A program made the translations under genes and the position numbers. Below the pieces are notes generated by a model. That model was not told the origin of the DNA. It saw nothing but the letters and a program-made list of their open reading frames with translations, and did not search any database. This document shows positions 11,261-19,961 of a stretch of 64,000 bases of DNA, one piece after another; the stretch's first letter is position 1; each line of letters begins with the position of its first letter. The stretch covers positions 1-64,000 of the forward strand of contig NZ_BJNW01000011.1 in assembly GCF_006539885.1 (NCBI RefSeq), written 5' to 3'. This DNA comes from Kocuria varians. Its GTDB lineage: Bacteria > Actinomycetota > Actinomycetes > Actinomycetales > Micrococcaceae.

Positions 11261-11536
11261 CCTCCCGGGGCTGCCTGCGCCGCCCGTGCCCGTGCCCGTG
11301 GCGTGGCCGGGGGCGAGGAGCGGACGACGACGCCGCGTGGCGGCATCCAGCCGAGGTCGCCGGCGCCACGGGACCGGCGCTGCGGGACGGGTCCCACGGC
11401 GCTCTCGCCGCGACAGCGCGTGGGCGGACGGCGTGGGCACGACGGCGAGGCCGCTCGGGCGCCGGAGCGGACGGCGTGGCGCTCCGACTCGTTCCGCGTG
11501 CGGGCCCCGCCCGGCGGCCGTCGCGCCCGAGAGACC
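11261..11536. other. Convergent GC-rich spacer before panB
   Basis: This 276-bp spacer lies between two convergent genes. It contains tandem CCCGTG copies near 11285-11303 and a 7-bp stem (CGGAGCG/CGCTCCG, 11463-11486) that may end panB transcription. I see no coding signal or clear terminator. Confidence 0.3.
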
Positions 11537-12388
11537 TCAGCCGCGGTAGGTGTGCTCCTCTGCGGGGAAAGCCCCGGAGCGGACGTCGGCCACGTACTCG
11601 GACACCGCCTCGCGGGCGGTGCCCGCCAGCTGCGCGTACTGCTTGACGAAGCGCGGCATGGTGCCCGTGCGCAGTCCGAGCATGTCCTGCCACACGAGCA
11701 CCTGCCCGGTGGTCACGGCCCCGGCGCCGATCCCCACCGTGGGAACGGTGAGCGACTCCTCGACCGTGCGGGCGGCGTCCTCCGAGACCATCTCCAGCAG
11801 CACGCCGAAGCACCCGGCGTGCTGCATGGCGCGGGCGTCGGCGAGGACCCGCGCGGCGGCGTCGTCGCCCCGGCCCTGGATCCGGAACCCGCCCAGGGCG
11901 TGCTCCGCCTGCGGGGTGAAGCCCACGTGGCCCATCACGGGCACGCCCGCGCGCACCACGGCGGCCACGTGCTCGGCGAGGTCCACACCCCCCTCGATCT
12001 TCACGGCGTGCGCGCCGGACTCCTTCATGACCCGCACCGCGCTGCGCACGGCCTGGGCGGGTGACTCCTCGTAGCTTCCGAACGGCAGGTCCACGAGCAC
12101 GAGGGCGCGCTGCGCCCCGCGCACGACCGCCGAGGCGAAGACGATCATCTCGTCCAGCGTGACGGGCAGCGTGGTTCCGTGGCCGAGAACCGTGTTGCCC
12201 AGCGAGTCGCCCACGAGCAGGACGTCCACCCCGGCGGCGTCGAAGATCCCGGCCGTGAGGACGTCGTAGCTGGTGAGCATCGTGAACTTCTCCCCGGCGT
12301 CCTTGGCGCGCTGCAGGTGCAGCGTGCGCACACGCTTGACGTCCGGGAGGGCGGGTGACGACGACGGTTCGGGGCGGGAGGTGCTCAT
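11537..12388 (-). CDS. panB: 3-methyl-2-oxobutanoate hydroxymethyltransferase
   Basis: First step of pantothenate synthesis: transfers a hydroxymethyl from methylene-THF to ketoisovalerate to give ketopantoate. The 283-residue TIM-barrel shows MLTSYD, the metal-binding VGDSLGN, VVRGAQRALVLVDLPFGSYE, VKIEGG and GHVGFTPQ, all characteristic of PanB. The ATG at 12388 begins a short Ser/Pro-rich tail before the barrel; the ribosome site is weak (CTGGGCGG). It is divergent from glnA2, the same neighbourhood as in mycobacteria. Pantothenate also feeds the phosphopantetheine needed by carrier proteins encoded here. Confidence 0.94.
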   Translation of the reverse strand: MSTSRPEPSSSPALPDVKRVRTLHLQRAKDAGEKFTMLTSYDVLTAGIFDAAGVDVLLVGDSLGNTVLGHGTTLPVTLDEMIVFASAVVRGAQRALVLVDLPFGSYEESPAQAVRSAVRVMKESGAHAVKIEGGVDLAEHVAAVVRAGVPVMGHVGFTPQAEHALGGFRIQGRGDDAAARVLADARAMQHAGCFGVLLEMVSEDAARTVEESLTVPTVGIGAGAVTTGQVLVWQDMLGLRTGTMPRFVKQYAQLAGTAREAVSEYVADVRSGAFPAEEHTYRG

Positions 12389-12456
12389 CCGCCCAGCGTA
12401 CCGGCCGCCCCGCCACCGCCCACTCCGCCGCCCCCGGTGATGTCGGAGTCGGTGGA

Positions 12457-12462
12457 TAGAGT
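12457..12462 (+). promoter_or_regulatory. -10 element for glnA2
   Basis: TAGAGT in the panB-glnA2 divergent spacer fits the TANANT -10 pattern repeated at other genes here. No consensus -35 is visible. It would give an mRNA leader of roughly 80 bases. Confidence 0.4.
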
Positions 12463-12548
12463 GGGGGCAGAGCCTCGCCGGATGGGAACACCCGCGTGCC
12501 CGGCTCCGCCACGCTGTGCACCACCCCCGAGGAATCCGAGGTTGATCC

Positions 12549-13892
12549 ATGGACCGTCAGCAAGAATTCGTCCTGCGAACCATCGAGGACCGGGACGTCC
12601 GGTTCGTCCGGCTCTGGTTCACGGACGTGGTGGGCACGCTGAAGTCCATCGCGCTCGCGCCCGCCGAGGTGGAGGCGGCCTTCGAGGAGGGCCTGGGCTT
12701 CGACGGCTCCTCGATCGAGGGACTCTCCCGTGTCTTCGAGTCCGACATGCTGCTGCAGCCGGACCCCTCGACCTTCCAGCTGCTGCCGTGGCGCGGTGAG
12801 GAGGAGCCCACCTCGCGGATGTTCTGCGACCTCAAGACCCCGGACGGCGAGCCCTCGGCGGCGGATCCGCGCGGCGTGCTGCGCAGGGTCCTCGCCAAGG
12901 CCTCCGACATGGGGTTCACGTGCTACACGGCCCCGGAGATCGAGTTCTACCTGCTGCGTTCCCCGGACGTGGACCCCGCCACGGGTGAGCCCGTGCCGGT
13001 GGACTACGAGGGCTACTTCGACCACGTTCCCGGCGGTGTGGTGCAGGACTTCCGCCGCCGCGCGGTGAGCATGCTCGAGGCCGTGGGCATCTCCGTGGAG
13101 TTCTCGCACCACGAGGCCGGACCGGGCCAGAACGAGATCGACCTGCGCTACGCGGACGCCCTGCAGACGGCGGACAACATCATGACGTTCCGCACGGTGG
13201 TGCGGGAGGTCGCGCTGTCCCAGGGGATCTACGCGACCTTCATGCCCAAGCCGTTCTCGCGCCACCCCGGCTCCGGCATGCACACCCACTTCTCGCTGTT
13301 CGAGGGGGACACCAACGCGTTCTACGAGGCCGGCTCGGAGTTCCGGCTCTCGCAGACCGGGCGCCACTTCATCGCGGGCCTGCTGCGCCACGCGCCCGAG
13401 TTCACCTCGGTGACCAATCAGTTCGTGAACTCGTACAAGCGGCTGTGGGCGGGGGATGAGGCGCCCTCGTACATGTCCTGGGGCCACAACAACCGCTCGG
13501 CGCTCGTGCGCGTGCCGCTGTACAAGCCGGACAAGGTGCAGTCCTCCCGGATCGAGTACCGCGGCATCGACTCCGCCACGAACCCGTACCTGTCCTACGC
13601 CGCGCTGATCGGAGCGGGGTTGAAGGGCATCGAGAACGAGTACGAGCTGCCGCCGGTGGAGATAAACGACGTCTTCTCCATGAGCAGCGCCGAACGGCGT
13701 GCCGTGGGACACCAGCCCCTGCCCGGTTCCCTGCACGACGCCATCAGGGAGACGGAGGAGTCCGAGTTCATGGCGGAGCTGCTGGGGGAGCAGGTCTTCG
13801 ACTACTTCCTGCGCAACAAGCGCCGGGACTGGGACCAGTACCGCCAGGAGGTCACGCCGTACGAGCTGCGCACCAACCTGGGCATCCTGTAG
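12549..13892 (+). CDS. glnA2: Glutamine synthetase, GlnA2 type
   Basis: ATP-dependent synthesis of glutamine from glutamate and ammonium, or of a gamma-glutamyl amide in some GlnA paralogues. The 447-residue protein shows the beta-grasp and catalytic domains with FDGSSIEG, EIEFYLL, GPGQNEIDLRY, the ATP-binding KPFSRHPGSGMHTHFSLF and NRSALVRVPLYK, and RIEYRGIDSATNPYLSYAAL. The adenylylation-site tyrosine motif of GlnA1 is not evident near the C-terminus. Position between panB and glnE matches GlnA2 of mycobacteria. The ATG follows GAGG. It ends at the codon before the possible glnE GTG. Confidence 0.9.
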   Translation: MDRQQEFVLRTIEDRDVRFVRLWFTDVVGTLKSIALAPAEVEAAFEEGLGFDGSSIEGLSRVFESDMLLQPDPSTFQLLPWRGEEEPTSRMFCDLKTPDGEPSAADPRGVLRRVLAKASDMGFTCYTAPEIEFYLLRSPDVDPATGEPVPVDYEGYFDHVPGGVVQDFRRRAVSMLEAVGISVEFSHHEAGPGQNEIDLRYADALQTADNIMTFRTVVREVALSQGIYATFMPKPFSRHPGSGMHTHFSLFEGDTNAFYEAGSEFRLSQTGRHFIAGLLRHAPEFTSVTNQFVNSYKRLWAGDEAPSYMSWGHNNRSALVRVPLYKPDKVQSSRIEYRGIDSATNPYLSYAALIGAGLKGIENEYELPPVEINDVFSMSSAERRAVGHQPLPGSLHDAIRETEESEFMAELLGEQVFDYFLRNKRRDWDQYRQEVTPYELRTNLGIL

Positions 13893-13901
13893 GTGGCGGC
13901 C

Positions 13902-16900
13902 GTGAGCGGGACGTCCGGGAGCGCGAAGGAACGCGCGGAGAAGATCTCGGCCAAGGAACTGATCGCGGTCGGCTTCGCGGACGTCACCAACGCCCGCCGC
14001 TGGCTCGGGTTCCCGGAGATGGAGGCGGTGGAGCTGCCGGCCATGCTCGCGGGGCTCTCCCGCGCGGCGTCGCCGGACGTGGCCCTGCAGCTCGTGGTGC
14101 GGCTCATGGAGCACCACCCGGAGATCGCGCGGCGCGTCAACGGGGATCCGGCGGACGCCGAGACCATGTTCCGGCTGCTGGGAGCCTCGGAGGCCCTCGG
14201 TGAGTTCCTGCTGCGCGCCCCCGAGAATCTCGACCTGCTGGACTCGCGTCCGCAGCAGCACCCCGGCGCGGACAAGGCCGATGCCCTGCGTGCGGAACTG
14301 CTGGAGGCCGTGGGCGCCGATCCGGACGCCGACACCCCCGTGGCAACCCTCACCGGCCAGGAGGCCCAGAAGGCCCTGCGGGTGGCCTACCGCCGCGGAC
14401 TGACACGGGTGGCCGTGCGGGATGTCGGCGCCTCGGACCCCGTGGCCTACATGCCGGCCGTGGGCCGTCAGCTCGCGGACCTCGCCGGTGCCGCGCTCGA
14501 GGCGGGGCTCGCCGTCGCCCGCGCCCAGGCCCACGAGCGCTGGGACCCCGCGCTGGTGGAGCAGGTGCGGCTGTCCGTGATCGGCATGGGCAAGTGCGGC
14601 GCCCGCGAGCTGAACTACATCTCGGACGTGGACGTCGTCTACGTCATGGAGACCCGGGCCGCGGAGTCCGGGGAGGTTCCGGACGAGAGCACCGCCACGG
14701 AGATCGCCACGGAGCTCGCCCACCTGCTCGCGCAGGCCATGATGGCCACCGGTCCGGAGCCCGCGCTGTGGGAGGTGGACGCCAACCTGCGCCCGGAGGG
14801 CAAGGACGGCCCGCTGGTGCGCACCCTCGACTCGCACGTGCGCTACTACAAGAGGTGGGCGAAGTCCTGGGAGTTCCAGGCGCTGCTCAAGGCGCGCTGC
14901 GTGGCCGGGGACCAGGACCTGGGGCGCCGCTACGAGGACGCCGTGGCACCGTTCATTTGGTCCTCCGCCGAGCGCGAGGGCTTCGTGGAGTCCGTGCAGG
15001 CCATGCGCCGCCGGGTCACCGAGAACATTCCCGAGGCGGACCGGGACCGGCAGATCAAGCTCGGGCCGGGCGGTCTGCGGGACGTCGAGTTCACCGTGCA
15101 GCTGCTGCAGCTCGTGCACGGGCGCGGTGACGAGACCGTGCGCACGCGCGCCACCACGGAGTCGCTCACCGCGCTGAGCTCGGGTGGCTACATCGGCCGC
15201 AAGGACGCCGAGGAGTTCGGCCAGGACTACCGGTGGCTGCGGCTGCTGGAGCACCGCATCCAGCTCTTCCGGATGCGCCGCACCCACCTGATGCCGCGCG
15301 ACGAGCGGGAGCTCGCCGTCGTCGCCCGTTCCCTCTCCGGAACCGAGCGGGGCACACACCCCACGGCGAAGCGGCTGGTCGAGGAGTGGACGCGGGTCAA
15401 GCGCACCGTGCGGTCCATGCACGAGCGCATCTTCTACCGCCCCATGCTTGCCGCGCTTGCGAACGCCCCGGCGGACACCACGCTGACCACCGACTCCGCC
15501 CGCGACCGTCTGGCGGCCCTCGGCTACCAGGACACCAAGGCCGCGATGCGCCACATCGAGGCGCTGTCCCGCGGCGTCTCCCGGCGCGCCGAGATCCTGC
15601 GCACGCTGCTGCCCGTGCTGCTCGACTGGCTCGCGAAGGGCGTTGACCCGGATGCCGGTCTGCTCAACCTGCGCCGGGTGTGCGAGTCCCTGGGGAACAC
15701 CCCGTGGTTCCTGCGGCTGCTGCGCGACTCGAACGCGGCGGCCGAGCGGCTGTGCCACATCCTCTCCAGCTCCCGCTACGTCTCGGACATGCTGGAGACC
15801 TCCCCGGACGCCACGGCGTGGCTCGGGGACGACTCCAAGCTCGCCACCCGCTCCCTCGACGAGCTCGTGACCGAGATGTGGTCGCAGCTCTCCCGGCACC
15901 GTGACGCGGGGGAGGCCATGCGCGCCGTGCGCCAGATCCGACGCCGCGAGCAGCTGCGGATCGCGCTCGCGGACACGAGCGGCGTCGCGGACGTGGAGGC
16001 CACGGTCGTGGGGCTCTCGGACGTGGACCAGGCGACCGTGATGGCGGCGCTGCACCTCGCGCAGACCGAGGACGAGGCCGAGCGCGAGGAGCCCCTCCCG
16101 GCGCAGATCCTGGTGGTCGCGATGGGTCGGCAGGGTGGCCGTGAGATCGGATTCGGCTCCGACGCGGACGTGATGTACGCGTACGAACCCGCCGACGGCG
16201 CGGATCCCAAGGAGGCCCAGGCCGCGGCCGAGCGCGTGCTCGCCCGCATGGTCAAGCTGCTGAAGCAGCCGTGCACCCCGCCGATCGTGGCGGAGCGTGT
16301 GCTCGAGATCGACAACGACCTGCGCCCCGAGGGCCGCTCGGGTGCCAAGGTGCGCTCGGTGGCCTCCTACGCCGAGTACTACGAGCGGTGGTCCGAGACC
16401 TGGGAGCGTCAGGCCCTCACACGGGCCCGGTACATGGCCGGCTCGGAGGAGGTGGCCCAGGCGTTCTTCCGCGTGGTGGACCGCTACCGCTACCCGGCCG
16501 AGTTCACCGATCGGCAGCTCGTGGACATCCGCCGCATGAAGGCCCGCGTGGAGAGCGAGCGGATGCCGCGCGGCGCGGACCCCACGCGCCAGGTCAAGCT
16601 GGGCCGGGGCGGCCTCTCGGACGTCGAGTGGCTCGTGCAGCTGCTGCAGCTGCAGCACGCCCACGAGGTGCCGGAGCTGCGCACCACCTCCACGCTGCCC
16701 GCCCTGCACGCGGCGGTCGCGGCGGAGCTGGTGGGACCCGAGGACGCGGCGGTGCTCGAGCACGCGTGGAAGCTCGCCACGGACATCCGCAACGGCAACG
16801 TGCTGCGCTCGGGCCGCGCCTCCGACTCAGTGCCCTCGCGCCGGGCGGACCTCGAGGCGGTCGCGCGGTGGATCGGCTACGAGCCCGGATCGGCCACCCA

Positions 16901-16973
16901 GCTGGAGGAGGACTACCTGCGCATCACCCGGCAGTCGCGTTCCGTGTTCGAGCGGCTGTTCTACGGCCGCTGA
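13902..16973 (+). CDS. glnE: Bifunctional glutamine synthetase adenylyltransferase/deadenylase
   Basis: Switches the main glutamine synthetase off and on by attaching or removing AMP. The roughly 1023-residue protein has the duplicated nucleotidyltransferase layout: GMGKCGARELNYISDVDVVYV in the first half and AMGRQGGREIGFGSDADVMY in the second, each followed by a helical GlnD/PII-uridylyltransferase-like domain (KLGPGGLRDVEFTVQLLQL and KLGRGGLSDVEWLVQLLQL). It ends RSVFERLFYGR, as the family does. I chose GTG at 13902 because AGGTGG precedes it; GTG at 13893, touching the glnA2 stop, is the alternative. Tight linkage to glnA2 implies cotranscription. Confidence 0.95.
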   Translation: MSGTSGSAKERAEKISAKELIAVGFADVTNARRWLGFPEMEAVELPAMLAGLSRAASPDVALQLVVRLMEHHPEIARRVNGDPADAETMFRLLGASEALGEFLLRAPENLDLLDSRPQQHPGADKADALRAELLEAVGADPDADTPVATLTGQEAQKALRVAYRRGLTRVAVRDVGASDPVAYMPAVGRQLADLAGAALEAGLAVARAQAHERWDPALVEQVRLSVIGMGKCGARELNYISDVDVVYVMETRAAESGEVPDESTATEIATELAHLLAQAMMATGPEPALWEVDANLRPEGKDGPLVRTLDSHVRYYKRWAKSWEFQALLKARCVAGDQDLGRRYEDAVAPFIWSSAEREGFVESVQAMRRRVTENIPEADRDRQIKLGPGGLRDVEFTVQLLQLVHGRGDETVRTRATTESLTALSSGGYIGRKDAEEFGQDYRWLRLLEHRIQLFRMRRTHLMPRDERELAVVARSLSGTERGTHPTAKRLVEEWTRVKRTVRSMHERIFYRPMLAALANAPADTTLTTDSARDRLAALGYQDTKAAMRHIEALSRGVSRRAEILRTLLPVLLDWLAKGVDPDAGLLNLRRVCESLGNTPWFLRLLRDSNAAAERLCHILSSSRYVSDMLETSPDATAWLGDDSKLATRSLDELVTEMWSQLSRHRDAGEAMRAVRQIRRREQLRIALADTSGVADVEATVVGLSDVDQATVMAALHLAQTEDEAEREEPLPAQILVVAMGRQGGREIGFGSDADVMYAYEPADGADPKEAQAAAERVLARMVKLLKQPCTPPIVAERVLEIDNDLRPEGRSGAKVRSVASYAEYYERWSETWERQALTRARYMAGSEEVAQAFFRVVDRYRYPAEFTDRQLVDIRRMKARVESERMPRGADPTRQVKLGRGGLSDVEWLVQLLQLQHAHEVPELRTTSTLPALHAAVAAELVGPEDAAVLEHAWKLATDIRNGNVLRSGRASDSVPSRRADLEAVARWIGYEPGSATQLEEDYLRITRQSRSVFERLFYGR

Positions 16974-17186
16974 GGCTCTCACGGACCGGGCGCAGCCCGC
17001 GGAGGCCGGCGGCTCAGGCCGCCGGGGGACCGTGGTCCCCTGAGCGCCTTCACCTCGCCGGCGCCCAGGGGACCGCTGCCGCTGCTGAGGGCGGACGCCG
17101 GGACCGTCGAGGCGCAGCTGCCGGCGCTGTCGATCCGCGGCGGGATGCGCGTGTTCGGGATGGCCGTGGAGCGCGCCGCTGCGTGA
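16974..17186 (+). other. Open stretch after glnE, possible gene remnant
   Basis: Directly in frame with the glnE stop, about 70 codons remain open to a TGA at 17184-17186. The last 35 residues (for example LPALSIRGGMRVFGMAVERA) look protein-like, but there is no start, and the terminator hairpins lie inside. I read this as chance or the tail of a decayed gene. Confidence 0.25.
17006..17040 (+). terminator. Tandem terminator hairpins after glnE
   Basis: An 8-bp stem (CCGGCGGC/GCCGCCGG, TCAG loop) is followed at once by GGGGAC/GTCCCC with a CGTG loop. They lie 33 bp past the glnE stop and could also stop leftward transcription from the two-component operon. Confidence 0.65.
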
Positions 17187-17213
17187 GCCGGTGTGGGGCC
17201 GGTCAGCGCGCGG

Positions 17214-18704
17214 TCAGGCGACGACGCCGCCCGTGCCGTCGAGCGGCAGCCGCACCCCGAACTCTGTGTGCCCGGGTTGCGAGTGCACCTCCACGGTGCC
17301 GTGGTGGGCCTCCACGATGGCCTTCACGATGGACAGGCCCAGACCGGTGGTGTGGCCGTCCGAGCGGCGGGAGGTGTCGCCGCGGGTGAAACGGCCGAAG
17401 ATCTCGGGAAGCAGTTCGGGATCGATGCCCTGGCCGTCGTCCGTGACGGTGAGGATGGCCTCCCGCCCGTTGAGCGAGGGGTGGACGCCGGCGACCACGT
17501 GCGTGCCGGGGTCCGTGTGGTTCCTCGCGTTGGCCAGGAGGTTGACGACCACCTGGCGCAGCTGGCCGTCGTCCGCGGACACCGTCACGGGCTCCGACAC
17601 GAGGTCCAGGTCCCAGGAGTGGTCGGGGGCCGCCACGGCCACGTCCTCCAGGCACTCCGCCACGAGCTCCGCGAGGTCCACCGGGCGGCGCACGGGGGTG
17701 GCGTCCTGGGAGAGACGGGTGAGCAGCAGCAGGTCGGAGACGAGCTCGCCCATGCGGGTGGCCTGCGCGCGGATCCGGTCGAGGGACTGGGTCCCCGTCT
17801 CGCTGAGCGGCTCGCTCATGCGCAGCAGGTCAGCGTAGCCCTGGATCGAGGCCAGCGGCGTGCGCAGCTCGTGGGAGGCGTCCGCGACGAAGCGCGCCAT
17901 CCGGTCCTCCGACTCCTGCCGGTCGGTGAGAGCGGCGGCCACGTTGTCGAGCATGCCGTTGAGGGCGTGGCCCACGGCACCCACCTCCGTGGCGGGGTCC
18001 GCGTCCCGGGCCTCCACGCGGGAAGCCTCCGGCAGCCGGTCCGAGCCGAGGTCCAGGCGGGACACGTCCGTGGCCACGTCCGAGACGCGTTCTAGGGGCC
18101 GCAGCGCGCGGCGGATGCCCCAGCTGCCGGCGAGCCACACGAGGACCACGGCGATCAGGGAGACGGTCGCCACCACGGCGAGCACCGAGGCCAGCGGGGT
18201 CGTCACCTGCGAGAGCGGCAGACCCGTGATGATCACGTCCCCGCTCTGGTCCGAGACCACCTGCACGCGGTACGTGCCGGCGTCGAGCTTCTCGGTGCGC
18301 GCGGTGCCGTCCGGGGAGAGCGACTGCAGGGTGGCGCGGTCCGCGGCGGAGAGCTCCGTGACCTGGCCCTTGGCGTCAAGGACACCGCTGTGCACCAACG
18401 TGCCGGAGTCCACGCGTGCGTTGAGCGTGCCCGCGGCCTGGCCCGGTGCGTCGAGAGGGTCCGGGGGAGGAGTCGCACGCGAGTCCTGGTGCTGCGGGGA
18501 GCCGCCGGAGAACGCCGTCGCCCGCTGCGAGGCGTCCGCGAGCTGCCGGTCCAGCTGGTCCGTCAGAGACGTCTGCACCGCCAGGTAGCTCGCGAGCCCC
18601 ATCAGGACGGCCGCCGGGATCAGCAGGGCCAGCAGCAGGGCGAGCAGCCGGTTGCGCAGCCGACGACGCCGCCGGGGCCGCGCCGCGGTGGTCGCCGGGC
18701 TCAT
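17214..18704 (-). CDS. Sensor histidine kinase
   Basis: Membrane kinase of the OmpR/EnvZ type, 496 residues. A basic N-terminus leads into membrane helix 1 (about residues 20-45), an extracytoplasmic sensor of about 120 residues, helix 2 (about 168-195), HAMP, then the dimerisation box FVADASHELRTPLASIQGYA with phospho-accepting His278, and the ATPase boxes NLLANARNH, DDGQGID and TTGLGLSIVK. Its ATG overlaps the response regulator stop (ATGA), so the pair is translationally coupled. The sensor has no recognised ligand domain. The pair resembles TrcS/TrcR or TcrY/TcrX of mycobacteria, but orthology cannot be decided by eye. Confidence 0.92.
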   Translation of the reverse strand: MSPATTAARPRRRRRLRNRLLALLLALLIPAAVLMGLASYLAVQTSLTDQLDRQLADASQRATAFSGGSPQHQDSRATPPPDPLDAPGQAAGTLNARVDSGTLVHSGVLDAKGQVTELSAADRATLQSLSPDGTARTEKLDAGTYRVQVVSDQSGDVIITGLPLSQVTTPLASVLAVVATVSLIAVVLVWLAGSWGIRRALRPLERVSDVATDVSRLDLGSDRLPEASRVEARDADPATEVGAVGHALNGMLDNVAAALTDRQESEDRMARFVADASHELRTPLASIQGYADLLRMSEPLSETGTQSLDRIRAQATRMGELVSDLLLLTRLSQDATPVRRPVDLAELVAECLEDVAVAAPDHSWDLDLVSEPVTVSADDGQLRQVVVNLLANARNHTDPGTHVVAGVHPSLNGREAILTVTDDGQGIDPELLPEIFGRFTRGDTSRRSDGHTTGLGLSIVKAIVEAHHGTVEVHSQPGHTEFGVRLPLDGTGGVVA

Positions 18705-19450
18705 CCGGCGGGCTTGATGACGTAGCCGGCGCCGCGCACGGTGTGGATCATGGGCGCACGGCCGACGTCGATCTTCTTGCGCAGGTAGGAGATGTAGAGC
18801 TCCACGATGTTCGCCTGACCGCCGAAGTCGTACTTCCACACGCTGTCCAGGATCTGCGACTTGGAGACCACACGCTTGGCGTTCTCCATGAGGTAGCGCA
18901 GCAGCTCGAACTGGGTGGCGGTGAGCTCGATCTGCTCCCCGCCGCGCGTGACCTCGCGCGTGTCCTCGTTCAGCACCAGGTCACCGACCACGAGCTCCCC
19001 GCTGTCCGTGACCGTGGTCCCGGAGCGCTGCACCAGGCGGTGCAGCCGCAGAAGCACCTCGTCCAGGGAGAACGGCTTGGTGACGTAGTCGTCCGCGCCG
19101 GAGGCGAGCCCCGCGATGCGGTCGTCCACCCGGTCCTTCGCGGTGAGAAAGAGGCACGGGACGTCCGCGTCCAGTTCGCGGATGCGGCGCAGCAGCTCCA
19201 GGCCGTCAAAGCCCGGGATCATGATGTCGAGCACCAGCACGTCCGGGCGCGTGGCCCGTGCCAGCTCCAGGGCGCTCGGACCGTCCGCCGCGGTACTGGG
19301 CTGCCAGCCGAGCATGGTCACGCCCATGGCGATCAGGTCGGAGAGCATCCGTTCGTCGTCCACCACCAGCGCCCGGATGGGTGAGCCGTCCGGGTGCGAG
19401 AGCGGGGGCAGGGTCGCGGCGACGCCGACGGGTGCGTTCTGGGGGCTCAT
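18701..19450 (-). CDS. OmpR-family response regulator
   Basis: A 249-residue two-domain regulator. The receiver domain has the acidic pair DDE, phospho-acceptor Asp75 in LVLDIMIPG, the switch threonine in FLTAKD and Lys125 in TKPFS; the winged-helix domain has LTATQFELLRYL and ends VRGAGYVIKP. A Pro-rich tail of about 25 residues precedes the receiver. I chose the ATG at 19450 because upstream residues are low-complexity Arg-rich. It precedes and overlaps the kinase gene. The receiver sequence around DRVDDRIAGLASGADDY is TrcR-like. Targets are unknown. Confidence 0.93.
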   Translation of the reverse strand: MSPQNAPVGVAATLPPLSHPDGSPIRALVVDDERMLSDLIAMGVTMLGWQPSTAADGPSALELARATRPDVLVLDIMIPGFDGLELLRRIRELDADVPCLFLTAKDRVDDRIAGLASGADDYVTKPFSLDEVLLRLHRLVQRSGTTVTDSGELVVGDLVLNEDTREVTRGGEQIELTATQFELLRYLMENAKRVVSKSQILDSVWKYDFGGQANIVELYISYLRKKIDVGRAPMIHTVRGAGYVIKPAG

Positions 19451-19553
19451 GGGCTCCGATGATAGGCGACGCCGCCGACCGGAGCCGAGGAGACGACCGG
19501 GTGCCGGTCGAGGTGATCGCGGCATCGCGCGGTGGGCGGTGCCCGCATTCTGG

Positions 19554-19629
19554 TGGTGCCCCAGGAGGGAGTCGAACCCCCGACCAAGAGATTAGAAGGC
19601 TCCTGCTCTATCCACTGAGCTACTGGGGC
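19554..19629 (-). tRNA. tRNA-Arg (anticodon UCU)
   Basis: A full cloverleaf of 76 bases including an encoded CCA. The acceptor pairs GCCCCAG with CTGGGGC, the D arm is GCTC...GAGC, the loop CTTCTAA gives UCU, and the T arm is GGGGG-TTCGACT-CCCTC. The top of the anticodon stem has a C-U mismatch. It reads AGA codons, which are rare in this high-GC sequence. Confidence 0.95.
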
Positions 19630-19961
19630 GGGCCGCGCTCGGCGACGCCCAAGTTTAGCAACGGGCCGCGGGTCTTCCGCGCAAGTGTTCGACGGCCGGG
19701 GCGCGAGCCACGAGCGCGCGCATGCGCAGCGCCCTCCACAGACCGGGCGACGACGCCGCCTGCGCCCTTCCTGTCCACCATCACCGATCCGGACGGTCAC
19801 GGCTCGGGAGACACCGCGGAGAGTGGGGGAGAACCCCGCACCGGGGATCACCCATCGTCCGCAGACCCAGCGCCGGAAAGCCGAACATCGGAGACCCAGA
19901 CAGTGGAGACCCGAGCACCGGAGACCGAGCACCGGGGCGGACCGACACCAAGGAGCACCCC
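19630..19961. other. Divergent spacer: tRNA-Arg promoter and ssb leader with short repeats
   Basis: A 332-bp gene-free stretch. On the leftward strand TAAACT (19652-19657) is a suitable -10 for the tRNA. On the right, four imperfect 14-15-base units of the type GGAGACCCGAGCACC run from about 19861 to 19935, just before the ssb ribosome site AAGGAG (19950-19955). The repeats are not coding in the ssb frame in any recognisable way. Confidence 0.4.

Noticed and set aside
11247-16763. An 1838-codon open frame antisense to map-adjacent DNA, glnA2 and glnE
   Set aside because: It is a shadow of GC-rich codon use in glnE and glnA2; it has Arg/His/Val-rich composition and no recognisable domain.
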